DNA from: Acidimicrobiia bacterium
Lineage (GTDB): Bacteria; Actinomycetota; Acidimicrobiia; Acidimicrobiales; AC-14
Direction: 5' to 3'
Length of the DNA: 64,000 bases
Assembly: GCA_023265025.1 (NCBI GenBank)
Contig: JAHFUP010000003.1
Coordinates: forward strand, 1-64,000
This document shows positions 1-8,547 of this stretch, piece after piece; the first letter of the stretch is position 1, and each line of letters opens with the position of its first letter. The notes under the pieces were generated by a model. That model worked only from the letters and a program-made list of their open reading frames with translations, ran no database searches and was not told the DNA's origin. Position numbers and translations under genes: made by a program.

Positions 1-94
1 ACCGGCAAGCGGACGGCAGGGTTCTGGCAGGGGGGTGACCGGATGCTGTCCCTGTCGGACACTCCGACCCACCGAACCCGAAAGGAACACCGAA

Positions 95-496
95 ATGATC
101 AAGAAGGCATTCGCCGCCATCGCCCTCGCCGGCACCCTCCTCGTCTTGGCTCCCCAGGCCGGTTTCGCCTCCGACACCCCCCTCCGCCAGCCGACCAGCG
201 GCACGCTCAAGACCACCGACTACGACCTCGCGGCCAAGCAGGCGTTCGCCGATATCGAGCAGCGCCTCGTCGCCGACCCTCTCCTCGCCCGCCAGGTACA
301 GCGGGCCGCCAGCGTCGGGGACAGCGACGCCGTCTCCTCGCTGCTCAGCACCGACGGCACCGAGGTCGTGGCCGTCGGCTCCTCGACCGAGAGCGCGCAG
401 CTCGACTCCGTGCGCATCAGGGTCACGGTCACCGTCTGCGTGCGGGTGTGGGGCACGACGTACTGCGGCACCGTCATCGTCACCGTCGAGGTGTGA
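95..496 (+). CDS. Small secreted protein of unknown function
   Basis: This 133-residue protein has a clear signal peptide: two lysines, then a hydrophobic run and an Ala-rich cleavage region near residue 25. I chose the ATG at 95 because AAAGGA lies about seven bases upstream and the signal peptide then starts at residue 1; a longer reading from 35 would bury it. The mature part is polar and mostly helical in composition. The last 30 residues alternate Val and Thr and carry two Cys nine residues apart, which could form a disulfide-closed beta hairpin. I do not recognise the family. A hairpin follows the gene, so it is probably monocistronic. Confidence 0.7.
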   Translation: MIKKAFAAIALAGTLLVLAPQAGFASDTPLRQPTSGTLKTTDYDLAAKQAFADIEQRLVADPLLARQVQRAASVGDSDAVSSLLSTDGTEVVAVGSSTESAQLDSVRIRVTVTVCVRVWGTTYCGTVIVTVEV

Positions 497-525
497 CGCC
501 GGCGACTTCCGACGCCCGAGACCTG

Positions 526-549
526 GCGGCCCTTCCTCGGAGGGGCCGC
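526..549. terminator. GC-rich hairpin after the small secreted protein gene
   Basis: The arms GCGGCCCTTC and GAGGGGCCGC pair over ten positions with one G-T wobble around a CTCG loop. There is no T tract. It lies 30 bases after a stop codon and 23 before the next start, so it is a plausible terminator, but promoter function for the next gene is not excluded. Confidence 0.5.
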
Positions 550-571
550 TTGGCCGCGTACCCTTGACCAC

Positions 572-1063
572 GTGACCCATGTCGTCGTCCTCGCCGACAC
601 CCACATCCGCCGCGGTGGCACCCGAAGGTTGCCTGACGCGGCCTACGTCCACCTGGATCGGGCGGACGTCATCCTCCACGCCGGCGACGTCGTGGTCGCC
701 GAGGTGGTCGACGAGCTGGCCGGCTTTGCGCCCGTGCATGCGGTGCTCGGGAACAATGACGCCGAGCTGTTCGGCCTGCTGCCCGAAACCCTGTCGCTGG
801 ACCTCGACGGCGTGCGGGTGGCCATGGTCCACGACGGCGGGCCGGCGCAGGGCCGGGCCGGGCGGATGCGCCGACGGTTCCCCGACGCGGACGTCGTCGT
901 TTTCGGTCACAGCCACGTCCCGTGGGACGATGCTGGCCTGGACGGACAGCTGCTCTTCAATCCTGGGTCCCCGACAGAACGTCGGGCCCAGCCGCACCAC
1001 ACGCTCGGGACGCTCGACCTCGATGGCGGCCGGGTGGTGTCGCGCATCCACGTCGTTGGATGA
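572..1063 (+). CDS. YfcE/MJ0936-type metallophosphoesterase
   Basis: This 163-residue protein is a compact calcineurin-like phosphoesterase. The metal-binding motifs appear in the expected order: DTH at residues 9-11, GD at about 38, GNND near 61-64, a single His near 87 and GHSH near 112. The length matches the YfcE/MJ0936 family, whose members are cytoplasmic Mn-dependent phosphodiesterases of uncertain physiological substrate. The start is GTG at 572. The stop lies ten bases before the next start, so it may be cotranscribed with the serine hydrolase gene; nothing else links the two functions. Confidence 0.88.
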   Translation: MTHVVVLADTHIRRGGTRRLPDAAYVHLDRADVILHAGDVVVAEVVDELAGFAPVHAVLGNNDAELFGLLPETLSLDLDGVRVAMVHDGGPAQGRAGRMRRRFPDADVVVFGHSHVPWDDAGLDGQLLFNPGSPTERRAQPHHTLGTLDLDGGRVVSRIHVVG

Positions 1064-1073
1064 CACGGCTGGG

Positions 1074-2162
1074 ATGACTCGCGTACAGCTGGCGCTGGCC
1101 AGCGCGATGACCGCCCTGTTGACCGTGGCCGGCACCACCGTCGCCGTCCGCGCCTCGGTGGCGCCCGGGGCGCTGGCCTTCATTGCCGGCGGGCGGGTGG
1201 CGACGGCGGCGGCCAAGGCCGCGCCGGCTCCGGCACCCGCGGCCGCCCCCGCCTCGCTCGGCGCCCGGAGCCGCCCGCTGTCGGACCCGGTGTCGATGGA
1301 CGCCGCCCTCGCCGCCGCGGGCTACACGTTCCCGCCGGGCGCCGGCGTCTACGCGGCCAAGATCACCAAGGAGTCCGGCGGGCTGGCATACGACGACTTC
1401 CAGGGCGGGGTCGGAGCGGTCACCACCAACTTCTGGCCCGCCTCCTCGATCAAGGTGTTCGCCGCCGTCGGAGCGCTGGAGTTCGTGGGTCAGCAGGGCT
1501 TCACCGGCGCGGCGACAGTGGCCTTCGGGGGCGGCTCGCCCCGCACCATCAAGTCGATCTACGACGCCGCCATCCGGATCAGCTCCAACGCCGACTACGA
1601 CCTGCTGGTCGAGATCGCCGGCGTCGACTGGCTGAACCAGGAGCTCCTCTCGCCGTCCCGCGGCCTGCCCTCGACGGTCATCCAGCGCTCCTACACCGTC
1701 GGCGGCAACCTCCGGGTGACGCCGGCCATGACCATCGCCGAGGGAGGTCGGACCGTCACGGTGCCGGCCCGCAACGGGAAGGTGTACTCCGAGTGCCCCC
1801 AGGGGCAGTGCTCGAACCTGTACGAGATGAGCGAGTCGGTCCGCCGGGTCGTCCTGCACAACGAGATCCCGACCTCGGAGCGGTTCAAGCTGGCGCCGGC
1901 CGACGTCACCGGCCTGACGTCCGCCCTGCTCGGCGCCGAGGGCTGGTTCGAGCCGGCGGTGGCCAAGGTGGTCGGCACCGGCGCCCGGATCTACGGCAAG
2001 CCGGGTGAGGTGCCGGGCCGGGACTGCCTCGACGTGACCCTCATCGACAACGGCAAGGGCCAGCGCATCCTGCTCTCGGCCACGGTGCCGGAGCGCCAGG
2101 GCGGCTGCCCTGCGCTGGTGAACCTGGCGACAGCCGCGCTCAAGCTCCTTACGTCGCGCTGA
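1074..2162 (+). CDS. Class A beta-lactamase-like serine hydrolase, exported
   Basis: This 362-residue protein has an N-terminal hydrophobic segment (residues 5-25) and then an Ala/Pro-rich linker to about residue 65. The enzyme domain follows. SSIK at 124-127 fits the SxxK nucleophile motif, SSN at 170-172 fits SxN, and a GKPG near the C-terminus could stand for the KTG box. These are the marks of the penicillin-binding/beta-lactamase superfamily. The KTG box is imperfect and I see no clear Glu166-type omega loop, so a peptidase or non-lactamase role is as likely as antibiotic hydrolysis. The ATG at 1074 begins the export signal. The gene ends 14 bases inside the convergent regulator gene. 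Confidence 0.8.
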   Translation: MTRVQLALASAMTALLTVAGTTVAVRASVAPGALAFIAGGRVATAAAKAAPAPAPAAAPASLGARSRPLSDPVSMDAALAAAGYTFPPGAGVYAAKITKESGGLAYDDFQGGVGAVTTNFWPASSIKVFAAVGALEFVGQQGFTGAATVAFGGGSPRTIKSIYDAAIRISSNADYDLLVEIAGVDWLNQELLSPSRGLPSTVIQRSYTVGGNLRVTPAMTIAEGGRTVTVPARNGKVYSECPQGQCSNLYEMSESVRRVVLHNEIPTSERFKLAPADVTGLTSALLGAEGWFEPAVAKVVGTGARIYGKPGEVPGRDCLDVTLIDNGKGQRILLSATVPERQGGCPALVNLATAALKLLTSR

Positions 2163-4773
2163 CCCCCGAGAGCTCGCTGTGGAGCTTTTCGCTCTCCGGC
2201 GTCGGCTCCAGGTCGATCTCGACGAGTCGGGCCTGCAGCCGCCGGTAGGTGGCGACCGCGTCGTCGGGGCGGCCGAGCTTGGACTGGAGGCGCATGATCC
2301 GGCGGTAGATCTGCTCGGCGTAGGGGTCGACCTCGACGGCGCGCTGGAGCGCCTGCCAGGAGCCGCGGGCGTCACCCGACGCCCACCGGATGTCGCCCAG
2401 CCAGACCTGCACGTCGAGCACCCGCTGGCGCAGGTCCTCCCGGGGCGTCTCGGCCCACGCCCAGTCGGCGCCGGCCAGCAGGTCGCCGGCGTAGGTCTGG
2501 GCGACGCGGTCGTAGGCCGCGGCCCGCACGAAGTCGTCCGGGCCGGCGGCGCCTTCCTTCAGGGCCTGCTCGAGGCGCCACAGGTCGACGTCGAACAGCG
2601 GCTCGACCCGGTACCGGTCGCCGTCGCGCTCGATCACCTTGAGATTCTTCTCGCCGGTGGCGTCGCGGAGGCGGCTGCGCAGGTTGCCGAGGGCGGTCCA
2701 GAACCACTCCGAGCCCCGGCCCGGGTCGGCCTCGGGCCACAGGGCCTCGACGGCGGCGTCGAGGGTGGTGCCGGCGGGGTGGAGCAGGTAGAAGGCGAGG
2801 AGCTCGCGGGCCTTGGCCCGCAGGCCGGCGCGGATCTCCGTGCCGCCGACGTCGATCCGGTAGGTGCCCATGAGCTGGACGGACACCATCGGCGCCTCGG
2901 CCATGGTGACCTCGAAGGGCTCGGCCTCCTCGACCACCGCGGTGATGACGTCGTCGTCGGTGCGGGCGCTGGCCAGGACGGCCAGCAGCTCGCTCGCCGC
3001 CTCCCGGCCCAGGGTGTAGAGGCGGGCGCCGGCCAGCCGGTCCGCGAGCGTCCCGTCACTCACTTCCGCCACCCGCTCGTTGGCCTCGAGGCGAACGGTC
3101 GTGCCGCCGGCGACCGGCCCGCCGTCGACCGGCCCGCCGTCGACCAGCACAGCGTCGACCAGGACCGCGAGCACGGTGCCGGCGCCGGCCGCAACCAGCC
3201 GGGACAGCTCGGCCATGTCGTCCGGTGAGGGCTCCCGCGCCACGATCAAGGTCAGCGTGGCGCGGGCGGTCGTGTCGTCGGCCACGCGGACGAGCGCGTT
3301 GGCCAGGTCCCGGGGCTGGCTGAGGCCGGGGACGGCCTGCCCGGGCGGTAGCAGGTCGCCCACCACCACCGCCTCGCCGGCGCCGGCCGTCTGGGCGAGG
3401 AACGAGGTGGCGACCGTGCGGGCCACGTCGGCGGCGGCCGGCCCGATGAGGGTGAGGGTGCCCAACTCGGCCAGGTCGACGGTGACCTCCTCGGCGTCGC
3501 GGTAGCCCAGGGCCACCGACGACGCGCTGGCCGCCGTCGCCGACTTGGCGCCGCCGGACGGGCCCGACGGCCGGACCGACGCCAGGTCGGCCCGGGCCCG
3601 GGCGTAGCGGTCGATGCGGCGGGTGACCTGGGTGGCGTACGGGTCGCGCCGGTGGAGCCCGGGGGACGGCGAGTTGGCCCGGCGCCGGCGCCGGCGACGG
3701 AGCCCGGCCCGAGTCAGAGCATCGCTGACGCCCAGGGCCAGCGAAGGGCCGACGACGAGGCCGGGGAGGGTGCAGGCCAGGGGGTCCTCGCCCACCCCAC
3801 CGTCGGCGGAGGCGACTGGCGCCGGCCGGGCCGCGGGCGGGGCGCCGAAGGCGGGGGCGGCGAGGTCGTCACTGGGCTCGTCGGCCAGGGCGCCCTCGGG
3901 GGCCGGTTCGACGACCAGGTCGGGCGCGAGCAGCGCCGGGTCGGGGGCGAACCCATTGGCCTCCGACGAGGACTGGGAGGGCGCGGGGCCGGGCGCGGCG
4001 ACTGCGGCGGGCGGGGTGAAGCCGGCCAGCGCCTCGCGCACCGCGGCCTCGACCAGCCGGGGGAGCTGCTCGTTCAGCCCGTCCCGCACGGCCCGGAGCT
4101 GGGACGCCTCCTCCCGCAGGCCGGCGGTGATGGCCTCGACCTCCCGGAGGGCGGCCCGCAGCTCGGGCTGGACCGCCTCGGCGACGACCTGGGGCAGCCG
4201 CTCGCTCACGTCGCGCTCGATCTCGCGCAGCCGGGCCGACTCCCGGCGCAGCTCGGCGCCGTCCTCCTGCAGCCCGCCGGCGTCGCGCCGCATGCGCGAC
4301 GCCTCCGTCCGCAGCTGGGTGGCCGACCCTTCCAGCTCGGCCAGCGCGCTGTTCATGTCGCCCGCCCGGCTGGCGGCCAGGTCGGCGACCAGCGCCTGCT
4401 GATGGGCCAGGCTGCTGGCCATGGCGTGGAGCTGGGACTTCACCCCGTCGAACTCGGCCCGCATCCAGTGCAGGACCCGGGCGCCGTTCTCCCTGGAGAG
4501 CATGGCGCCTCCTTGCGGTCTGGCGGCCGGGGCCGCAGCGGCGGGCGCCGGCTGGGGCGCTTGCTGACCGAGACCTGGTGGAGGGGTGGGGCGGGCGGCC
4601 GCGGTCACCGGCGCGGCCACGGCGACGGCGCGGGCGAAGACCTCGGGGCAGCCCGAGAACTTGCCCTCGCAGACCGTGTCGCACACCGAGCACGTGCAGG
4701 AAGCAGCTCCGGCTTTCATCGGATGGTTGCAACCGCTCGTGATCTGGCAGCCGAACTCGTGGCACCAACCCAT
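2149..4773 (-). CDS. Large BTAD-containing regulator with coiled coil and N-terminal Cys cluster
   Basis: This 874-residue protein has four visible parts. Residues 1-45 hold eight Cys (positions 4, 9, 15, 26, 28, 31, 35 and 42), probably binding metal. A Pro/Ala linker leads to a long charged coiled coil at about 96-240, where a hydrophobic heptad pattern with Arg and Glu is clear. A middle Ala/Val-rich alpha/beta region (about 400-600) contains a TLTLIGP strand-loop and resembles the middle part of actinobacterial multidomain regulators. The last 240 residues form a winged-helix plus bacterial transcriptional activator domain, as in SARP/AfsR proteins, but without an obvious NB-ARC ATPase. 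Start 4773 is uncertain because no ribosome site is visible; 4719 is an alternative that keeps five of the eight Cys. Confidence 0.8.
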   Translation of the reverse strand: MGWCHEFGCQITSGCNHPMKAGAASCTCSVCDTVCEGKFSGCPEVFARAVAVAAPVTAAARPTPPPGLGQQAPQPAPAAAAPAARPQGGAMLSRENGARVLHWMRAEFDGVKSQLHAMASSLAHQQALVADLAASRAGDMNSALAELEGSATQLRTEASRMRRDAGGLQEDGAELRRESARLREIERDVSERLPQVVAEAVQPELRAALREVEAITAGLREEASQLRAVRDGLNEQLPRLVEAAVREALAGFTPPAAVAAPGPAPSQSSSEANGFAPDPALLAPDLVVEPAPEGALADEPSDDLAAPAFGAPPAARPAPVASADGGVGEDPLACTLPGLVVGPSLALGVSDALTRAGLRRRRRRRANSPSPGLHRRDPYATQVTRRIDRYARARADLASVRPSGPSGGAKSATAASASSVALGYRDAEEVTVDLAELGTLTLIGPAAADVARTVATSFLAQTAGAGEAVVVGDLLPPGQAVPGLSQPRDLANALVRVADDTTARATLTLIVAREPSPDDMAELSRLVAAGAGTVLAVLVDAVLVDGGPVDGGPVAGGTTVRLEANERVAEVSDGTLADRLAGARLYTLGREAASELLAVLASARTDDDVITAVVEEAEPFEVTMAEAPMVSVQLMGTYRIDVGGTEIRAGLRAKARELLAFYLLHPAGTTLDAAVEALWPEADPGRGSEWFWTALGNLRSRLRDATGEKNLKVIERDGDRYRVEPLFDVDLWRLEQALKEGAAGPDDFVRAAAYDRVAQTYAGDLLAGADWAWAETPREDLRQRVLDVQVWLGDIRWASGDARGSWQALQRAVEVDPYAEQIYRRIMRLQSKLGRPDDAVATYRRLQARLVEIDLEPTPESEKLHSELSGVSAT

Positions 4774-4816
4774 CGGCCGCCCATGCTATGTGCCAAGGGG
4801 GCTACCTTCCGGGACA

Positions 4817-5836
4817 GTGCCCCATTCCACCCAGAGTCGAGGAGATTCGGCCCTCGATCGGCGCCTTTTGCTGGCCGTGCTGCCGACCCCGCTGGAGCCG
4901 GCGGACCGGCTCGGTTCGGCGCTCGGGATGGAGCCCGGGGCCCTCTGGGTGAAGCGGGACGACGTCACCGGCCTGGGCGGTGGGGGTAACAAGGTCCGCA
5001 AGCTCGAGTACCTGTGCGCCGACGCCCTCGCCCGGGGCGCCGACGTGCTGGTGACCGGCGGCGGGCCGCAGAGCAACCACGTCCGGATCACCGCGGCCGC
5101 CGCCAACCGCCTGGGCCTGGACTGCGCCGTCGTGCTGGCCGGTCCCCGCCCCGCTGTCGCCACCGGAAACGTCCTGCTCGTCGAGGTGCTGGGCTCGGAG
5201 GTGACCTGGCTCGGCGGTGAGGGGTCGCTGGACCACTACGCCATCGAGGCGGCCATCCACGAGGTCGCCGACCGCCTGGGGGCCGCCGGCCGGCGCCCCT
5301 ACCGGATCCCCGTCGGCGGGGCCAGCGCCGTCGGTGAGCTCGGCTACATCCGCGCCGCGGCCGAGCTTCGGGAGCAGGCCGCCGTCCTGTTCGGCGACGT
5401 CGACCTGGTCGTGGTGGCCGATGGCTCCGGCGGTACCCACGCCGGCCTGGCCGCCGGCCTGGGTGACCTGAGCCTGGTCCTCGGCGTCGACGTCGGCGCC
5501 CGGCCGGACCTCGACACTCAGGTGCCGGCCAAGGCGGCCGAGGCGGCGGCCCTCGCCGGCCTGCCGGCGCCGGCCGGCGAGGTACGGGTCGACCACGGGC
5601 ACATCGGGCCGGGCTACGGCGCGCCGACCGAGGACTGCCGGCAGGCCGTGCTGCTCGCCGCCCGCTCGGAGGGCCTCGTGCTCGACCCCGTGTACACCGG
5701 CAAAGCGCTGGCCGGGTTGGTCGCGGCCCTGCGGGACGGCTCGGTGGGGCCGTCGACCCGCACCGTCTTCATGCACACGGGCGGCATGCCGGCGCTCTTC
5801 GCCGGCCCCTACGCGGCGTGGGGACGTGACGGCTGA
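4817..5836 (+). CDS. D-cysteine desulfhydrase / ACC deaminase-like PLP enzyme
   Basis: This 339-residue fold-type II PLP enzyme resembles D-cysteine desulfhydrases (DcyD) and 1-aminocyclopropane-1-carboxylate deaminases. The N-terminal PTPLEP stretch, the KRDD and GGGGNKVRKLEYL segment with the PLP lysine, GGGPQSNHVR, and the C-terminal DPVYTGKA and HTGG motifs are all characteristic. The reaction would release ammonia and pyruvate or oxobutyrate. I cannot tell D-cysteine from ACC specificity. GTG at 4817 is the best start in frame; TTG at 4868 or GTG at 4877 would also preserve the domain, and an AGGAGA at 4840 does not fit either well. The gene diverges from the BTAD regulator. Confidence 0.85.
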   Translation: MPHSTQSRGDSALDRRLLLAVLPTPLEPADRLGSALGMEPGALWVKRDDVTGLGGGGNKVRKLEYLCADALARGADVLVTGGGPQSNHVRITAAAANRLGLDCAVVLAGPRPAVATGNVLLVEVLGSEVTWLGGEGSLDHYAIEAAIHEVADRLGAAGRRPYRIPVGGASAVGELGYIRAAAELREQAAVLFGDVDLVVVADGSGGTHAGLAAGLGDLSLVLGVDVGARPDLDTQVPAKAAEAAALAGLPAPAGEVRVDHGHIGPGYGAPTEDCRQAVLLAARSEGLVLDPVYTGKALAGLVAALRDGSVGPSTRTVFMHTGGMPALFAGPYAAWGRDG

Positions 5837-5860
5837 CGCGCTCCTGGCAGACTGAGGGCG

Positions 5861-6901
5861 ATGCTCCCGGCTTACACCGACGACCGGCCCAGCCCGGTCG
5901 TCGGCGCGCTGGGTGGCGCCATCGCGCTCCTGCTGGTCGCCGCGATCGTCCTGGTCTTCACCCGGGGGGACGATGACGACCTGCCGATCGCCGCCGGCGG
6001 TGGCCCCGGCAAGATCGTCTTCGCCAGCAACCAGAAGGACGACCTCGACATCTACGTCATGAACGCCGACGGGTCGGGGCGGACCCAGCTCACCGACAGC
6101 CGCTCGACCGAGTCCTACCCGTCCTGGTCGCCCGACGGGACGAAGATCGCCTTCGAGTCTGACCGGGACGGCAACAACGAGATCTACGTCATGGACGCCG
6201 ACGGGAAGAATCAGACCCGCCTCACCGACAGCAGGGGCGAGGACGGGTACGCCAAGTGGTCGCCCGACGGCTCCAAGCTCGCCTTCGCCAGCACCCGGGA
6301 CGGCAACTACGAGATCTACGTCATGGACGCCAACGGCAAGAACCAGACCCGCCTGACCCGTGAGATCCAGTCCGATGTGTCGCCGGCGTGGTCGCCCGAC
6401 GGTGGCAGGATCGTGTTCCAGAGCCTCCGGGGCGAGAACGCGGACATCTGGATCATGAACGCCGACGGCGGGAACCCTGTCCGGCTGACCGACGACCCAT
6501 TTGACGACCAGCTCCCGGCCTGGTCGCCCGACGGGAAGAGCATCGCCTTCCAGAGCGCACGAGCCAGCGCCGGCAAGTACTTCGACATCTGGATGATGAA
6601 CGCCGACGGCGGCGACGAACGGCAGGTCAGCCGGACCAAGTCCGAGTCGAATGCCCCGGCGTGGTCGCCCGACGGGAGCAGGCTGGCCTTCACCAACAAC
6701 CGCTCCGGCGGGGTGAAGATCCTCGTCATCAACCCTGACGGCACGGGGCTGCGCCAGCTCACGGGCGGGTCGGGCTTCGGCAACTTCGTGCCCGACTGGC
6801 AGCGGGACCCGGCCAAGATCGTGACGACGACCACGACCACCACCCCGCCGACCACGGCGACCACCCGCCGGCCGACCACACCCACGACCCGCCGGCGCTG
6901 A
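5861..6901 (+). CDS. Membrane-anchored TolB-like beta-propeller protein
   Basis: In this 346-residue protein one transmembrane segment at residues 13-35 is followed by a short acidic DDDD linker. Six repeats of about 43 residues come next, each with a WSPDG turn and a DIYVMNADG-type strand, typical of TolB/PD40 beta propellers. A Thr/Pro-rich tail with Arg repeats closes the protein, probably a cell-wall-spanning region. The propeller would face outside. Such proteins usually bind partners rather than catalyse; no Tol-Pal neighbours are present. The start is ATG at 5861, 24 bases after the PLP enzyme. Confidence 0.85.
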   Translation: MLPAYTDDRPSPVVGALGGAIALLLVAAIVLVFTRGDDDDLPIAAGGGPGKIVFASNQKDDLDIYVMNADGSGRTQLTDSRSTESYPSWSPDGTKIAFESDRDGNNEIYVMDADGKNQTRLTDSRGEDGYAKWSPDGSKLAFASTRDGNYEIYVMDANGKNQTRLTREIQSDVSPAWSPDGGRIVFQSLRGENADIWIMNADGGNPVRLTDDPFDDQLPAWSPDGKSIAFQSARASAGKYFDIWMMNADGGDERQVSRTKSESNAPAWSPDGSRLAFTNNRSGGVKILVINPDGTGLRQLTGGSGFGNFVPDWQRDPAKIVTTTTTTTPPTTATTRRPTTPTTRRR

Positions 6902-6951
6902 AAGCGGTCGTTTTTCCCTTTGGGGTCGCGTCCCCGTAGTCTCGGAGCGCA

Positions 6952-7887
6952 ATGACCGAGGCCCTGCCAGTCACTGGTCCCCTGCCACTGGAGCGCGAGG
7001 GCCTCGCCCCTGTGGCGCCCGGCCGCAGCCGGCTGGCCGCCTACATCGCCCTCACCAAGCCCCGGATCATCGAGCTGCTGCTCGTCACCACCGTCCCGGC
7101 CATGATCGTCGCCGAGCGGGGCATGCCGCCCGCCTGGCTGATCCTGGCCACCCTCGTCGGCGGCACCCTGGCCGCCGCCGGCGCCAACGCCACCAACATG
7201 GTGATCGACCGCGACATCGACAAGTTGATGCGCCGCACCAGCAAGCGGCCGCTCGTCACCGGCGAGATCACCCCCCGCAACGCCCTCATCTTCGCCATCG
7301 GGCTGGAGCTGGGCGCCGCCGTCTGGCTGGCGCTGGTCGTCAACCCCTTGAGCGCGGCCCTGGCTGTGGCCGCCACCCTCTTCTACGTCTTCGTCTACAC
7401 GATCTGGCTGAAGCGGACGTCGGTTCAGAACATCGTGATCGGCGGCGCCGCCGGCGCCGTCCCGGTGCTCGTCGGGTGGGCGGCGGTGACCAACGAGCTG
7501 GCCATCGCCCCGTTCGCCATGTTCGCCATCATCTTCGTCTGGACGCCGCCGCACTTCTGGGCCCTGGCCATCCGCTACCGGGCCGACTACGCGGCGGCCG
7601 ACGTGCCGATGCTCCCCGTCGTGGCCAGCTTCGAGGACACCACGAAAAAGATGGTGGTGTACACGCTTGTGCTCTGGGCGGTCAGCCTGGCCTTGTGGCC
7701 ACTCGGGTCGATGGGGCCGATCTACCTGGTCGCGGCGATGGCCCTGGGCGCCATGTTCACGTGGAAGGCCGTCCAGCTGGCCCGCAGCCACAACCCCGAC
7801 CTGGCCATGCGCCTGTTCAAGTTCTCCATCACCTACATCACCCTGCTGTTCGGGGCGATGGCCGCCGATCAGCTTCTTCTTCACTGA
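6952..7887 (+). CDS. ctaB: Protoheme IX farnesyltransferase (heme O synthase)
   Basis: This 311-residue UbiA-family membrane protein has the CtaB signature NATNMVIDRDIDKLMRRT near residues 80-97 and a second Asp motif near 200 (YRADYAAADVPML). It transfers a farnesyl group from FPP to heme b, giving heme O, the precursor of heme A. About seven to nine transmembrane segments are visible. Heme A would serve the aa3 oxidase at 16930-20970 and possibly the unusual CtaD paralogue at 8548. The last 50 bases overlap the convergent CtaG-like gene. Confidence 0.95.
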   Translation: MTEALPVTGPLPLEREGLAPVAPGRSRLAAYIALTKPRIIELLLVTTVPAMIVAERGMPPAWLILATLVGGTLAAAGANATNMVIDRDIDKLMRRTSKRPLVTGEITPRNALIFAIGLELGAAVWLALVVNPLSAALAVAATLFYVFVYTIWLKRTSVQNIVIGGAAGAVPVLVGWAAVTNELAIAPFAMFAIIFVWTPPHFWALAIRYRADYAAADVPMLPVVASFEDTTKKMVVYTLVLWAVSLALWPLGSMGPIYLVAAMALGAMFTWKAVQLARSHNPDLAMRLFKFSITYITLLFGAMAADQLLLH

Positions 7888-8437
7888 GCCTGGTCTGTTG
7901 CTCCTCGTGCCGGGCCCAGGCCGCGGCGACCACCAGCACGGCGGCGAGCAGGACCAGGTCGCCGGCCACCCACATGATCCCGCCGGCCAGGCGCTGGTCG
8001 GCCAGCGCATCGGGGACGCTCCCGTAGTGGGGGTAGAGGACGTCGCGGCTCGAGAAGATGGCCAGGGCCAGGAAGGTGTTCTGGGGCATGGCCACGGCCA
8101 GGTAGAGCAGGCGCAGCGGGTACGACAGCCGCGATTCGGTGGTCACGACCTGGACCCAGAACAGCACCGCGCCGCCGAGCAGGAGGGCGTGCTCGAAGAC
8201 GTGGACGGGAATGTTCTCGGTGGCCGTCTCGAACAGGGGGGTGAAGTGGACCAGCCAACCGGTGGCGGCGAACACCAGCCACGCCAGCAGCGGGTGGACC
8301 CGCGGCCGGCGGCGCACGCCGGCGGCCAGCAGCGGTGCCGCCACCATGGTCAGGGTCACGTGCTGCACCATGTGGGCGGCCAGGGTGGCGTCGGCCCGGG
8401 CGTCGACCGGCGGGCTGATGGCCACGGCGACGACCAC
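7838..8437 (-). CDS. Short CtaG-like membrane protein (caa3_CtaG family)
   Basis: The 199-residue reading has AAHMVQHVTLTM near its start, the HMVQH motif also present in the full CtaG at 20981, and four to five transmembrane helices. CtaG proteins of this type assist copper insertion into cytochrome oxidase. This copy is about 90 residues shorter than the second one and lacks its N-terminal helices. The GTG at 8437 cuts into a hydrophobic run that continues upstream to a CTG at 8452, with an in-frame stop at 8485. Either the start is non-standard or the gene has lost its 5' end. It faces the CtaD-paralogue operon divergently, which suggests a role in assembling that complex. Confidence 0.7.
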   Translation of the reverse strand: MVVAVAISPPVDARADATLAAHMVQHVTLTMVAAPLLAAGVRRRPRVHPLLAWLVFAATGWLVHFTPLFETATENIPVHVFEHALLLGGAVLFWVQVVTTESRLSYPLRLLYLAVAMPQNTFLALAIFSSRDVLYPHYGSVPDALADQRLAGGIMWVAGDLVLLAAVLVVAAAWARHEEQQTRLSEEEADRRPSPRTAG

Positions 8438-8530
8438 GACGCCGGCGATCAGGAGGGCTGCTTGAGGGCGCGCACAGGCACGCTAGCCCGGCCGGTGCGG
8501 CGCTCGACTCGAAGGGTCGGGGGCGGTCTG

Positions 8531-8536
8531 TATAAA
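8531..8536 (+). promoter_or_regulatory. Possible -10 box for a leaderless mRNA
   Basis: TATAAA sits eleven bases before the ATG of the CtaD-paralogue gene in an otherwise G+C-rich stretch. A transcript from it would start at or within a few bases of the ATG, and no Shine-Dalgarno is visible. Leaderless mRNAs are common in actinobacteria. No clear -35 element is seen. Confidence 0.45.
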
Positions 8537-8547
8537 GTCCGGCGACG

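Noticed and set aside
579-1073. N-terminal extension of the serine hydrolase frame through the phosphoesterase gene
   Set aside because: It is the shifted reading of the phosphoesterase gene; a proper export signal begins at ATG 1074.
4802-6952. Long minus-strand open frame of about 700 codons
   Set aside because: It is antisense to the PLP enzyme and propeller genes. Its protein is made of Arg, Gly and Val repeats without any domain; the plus-strand genes have clear motifs.
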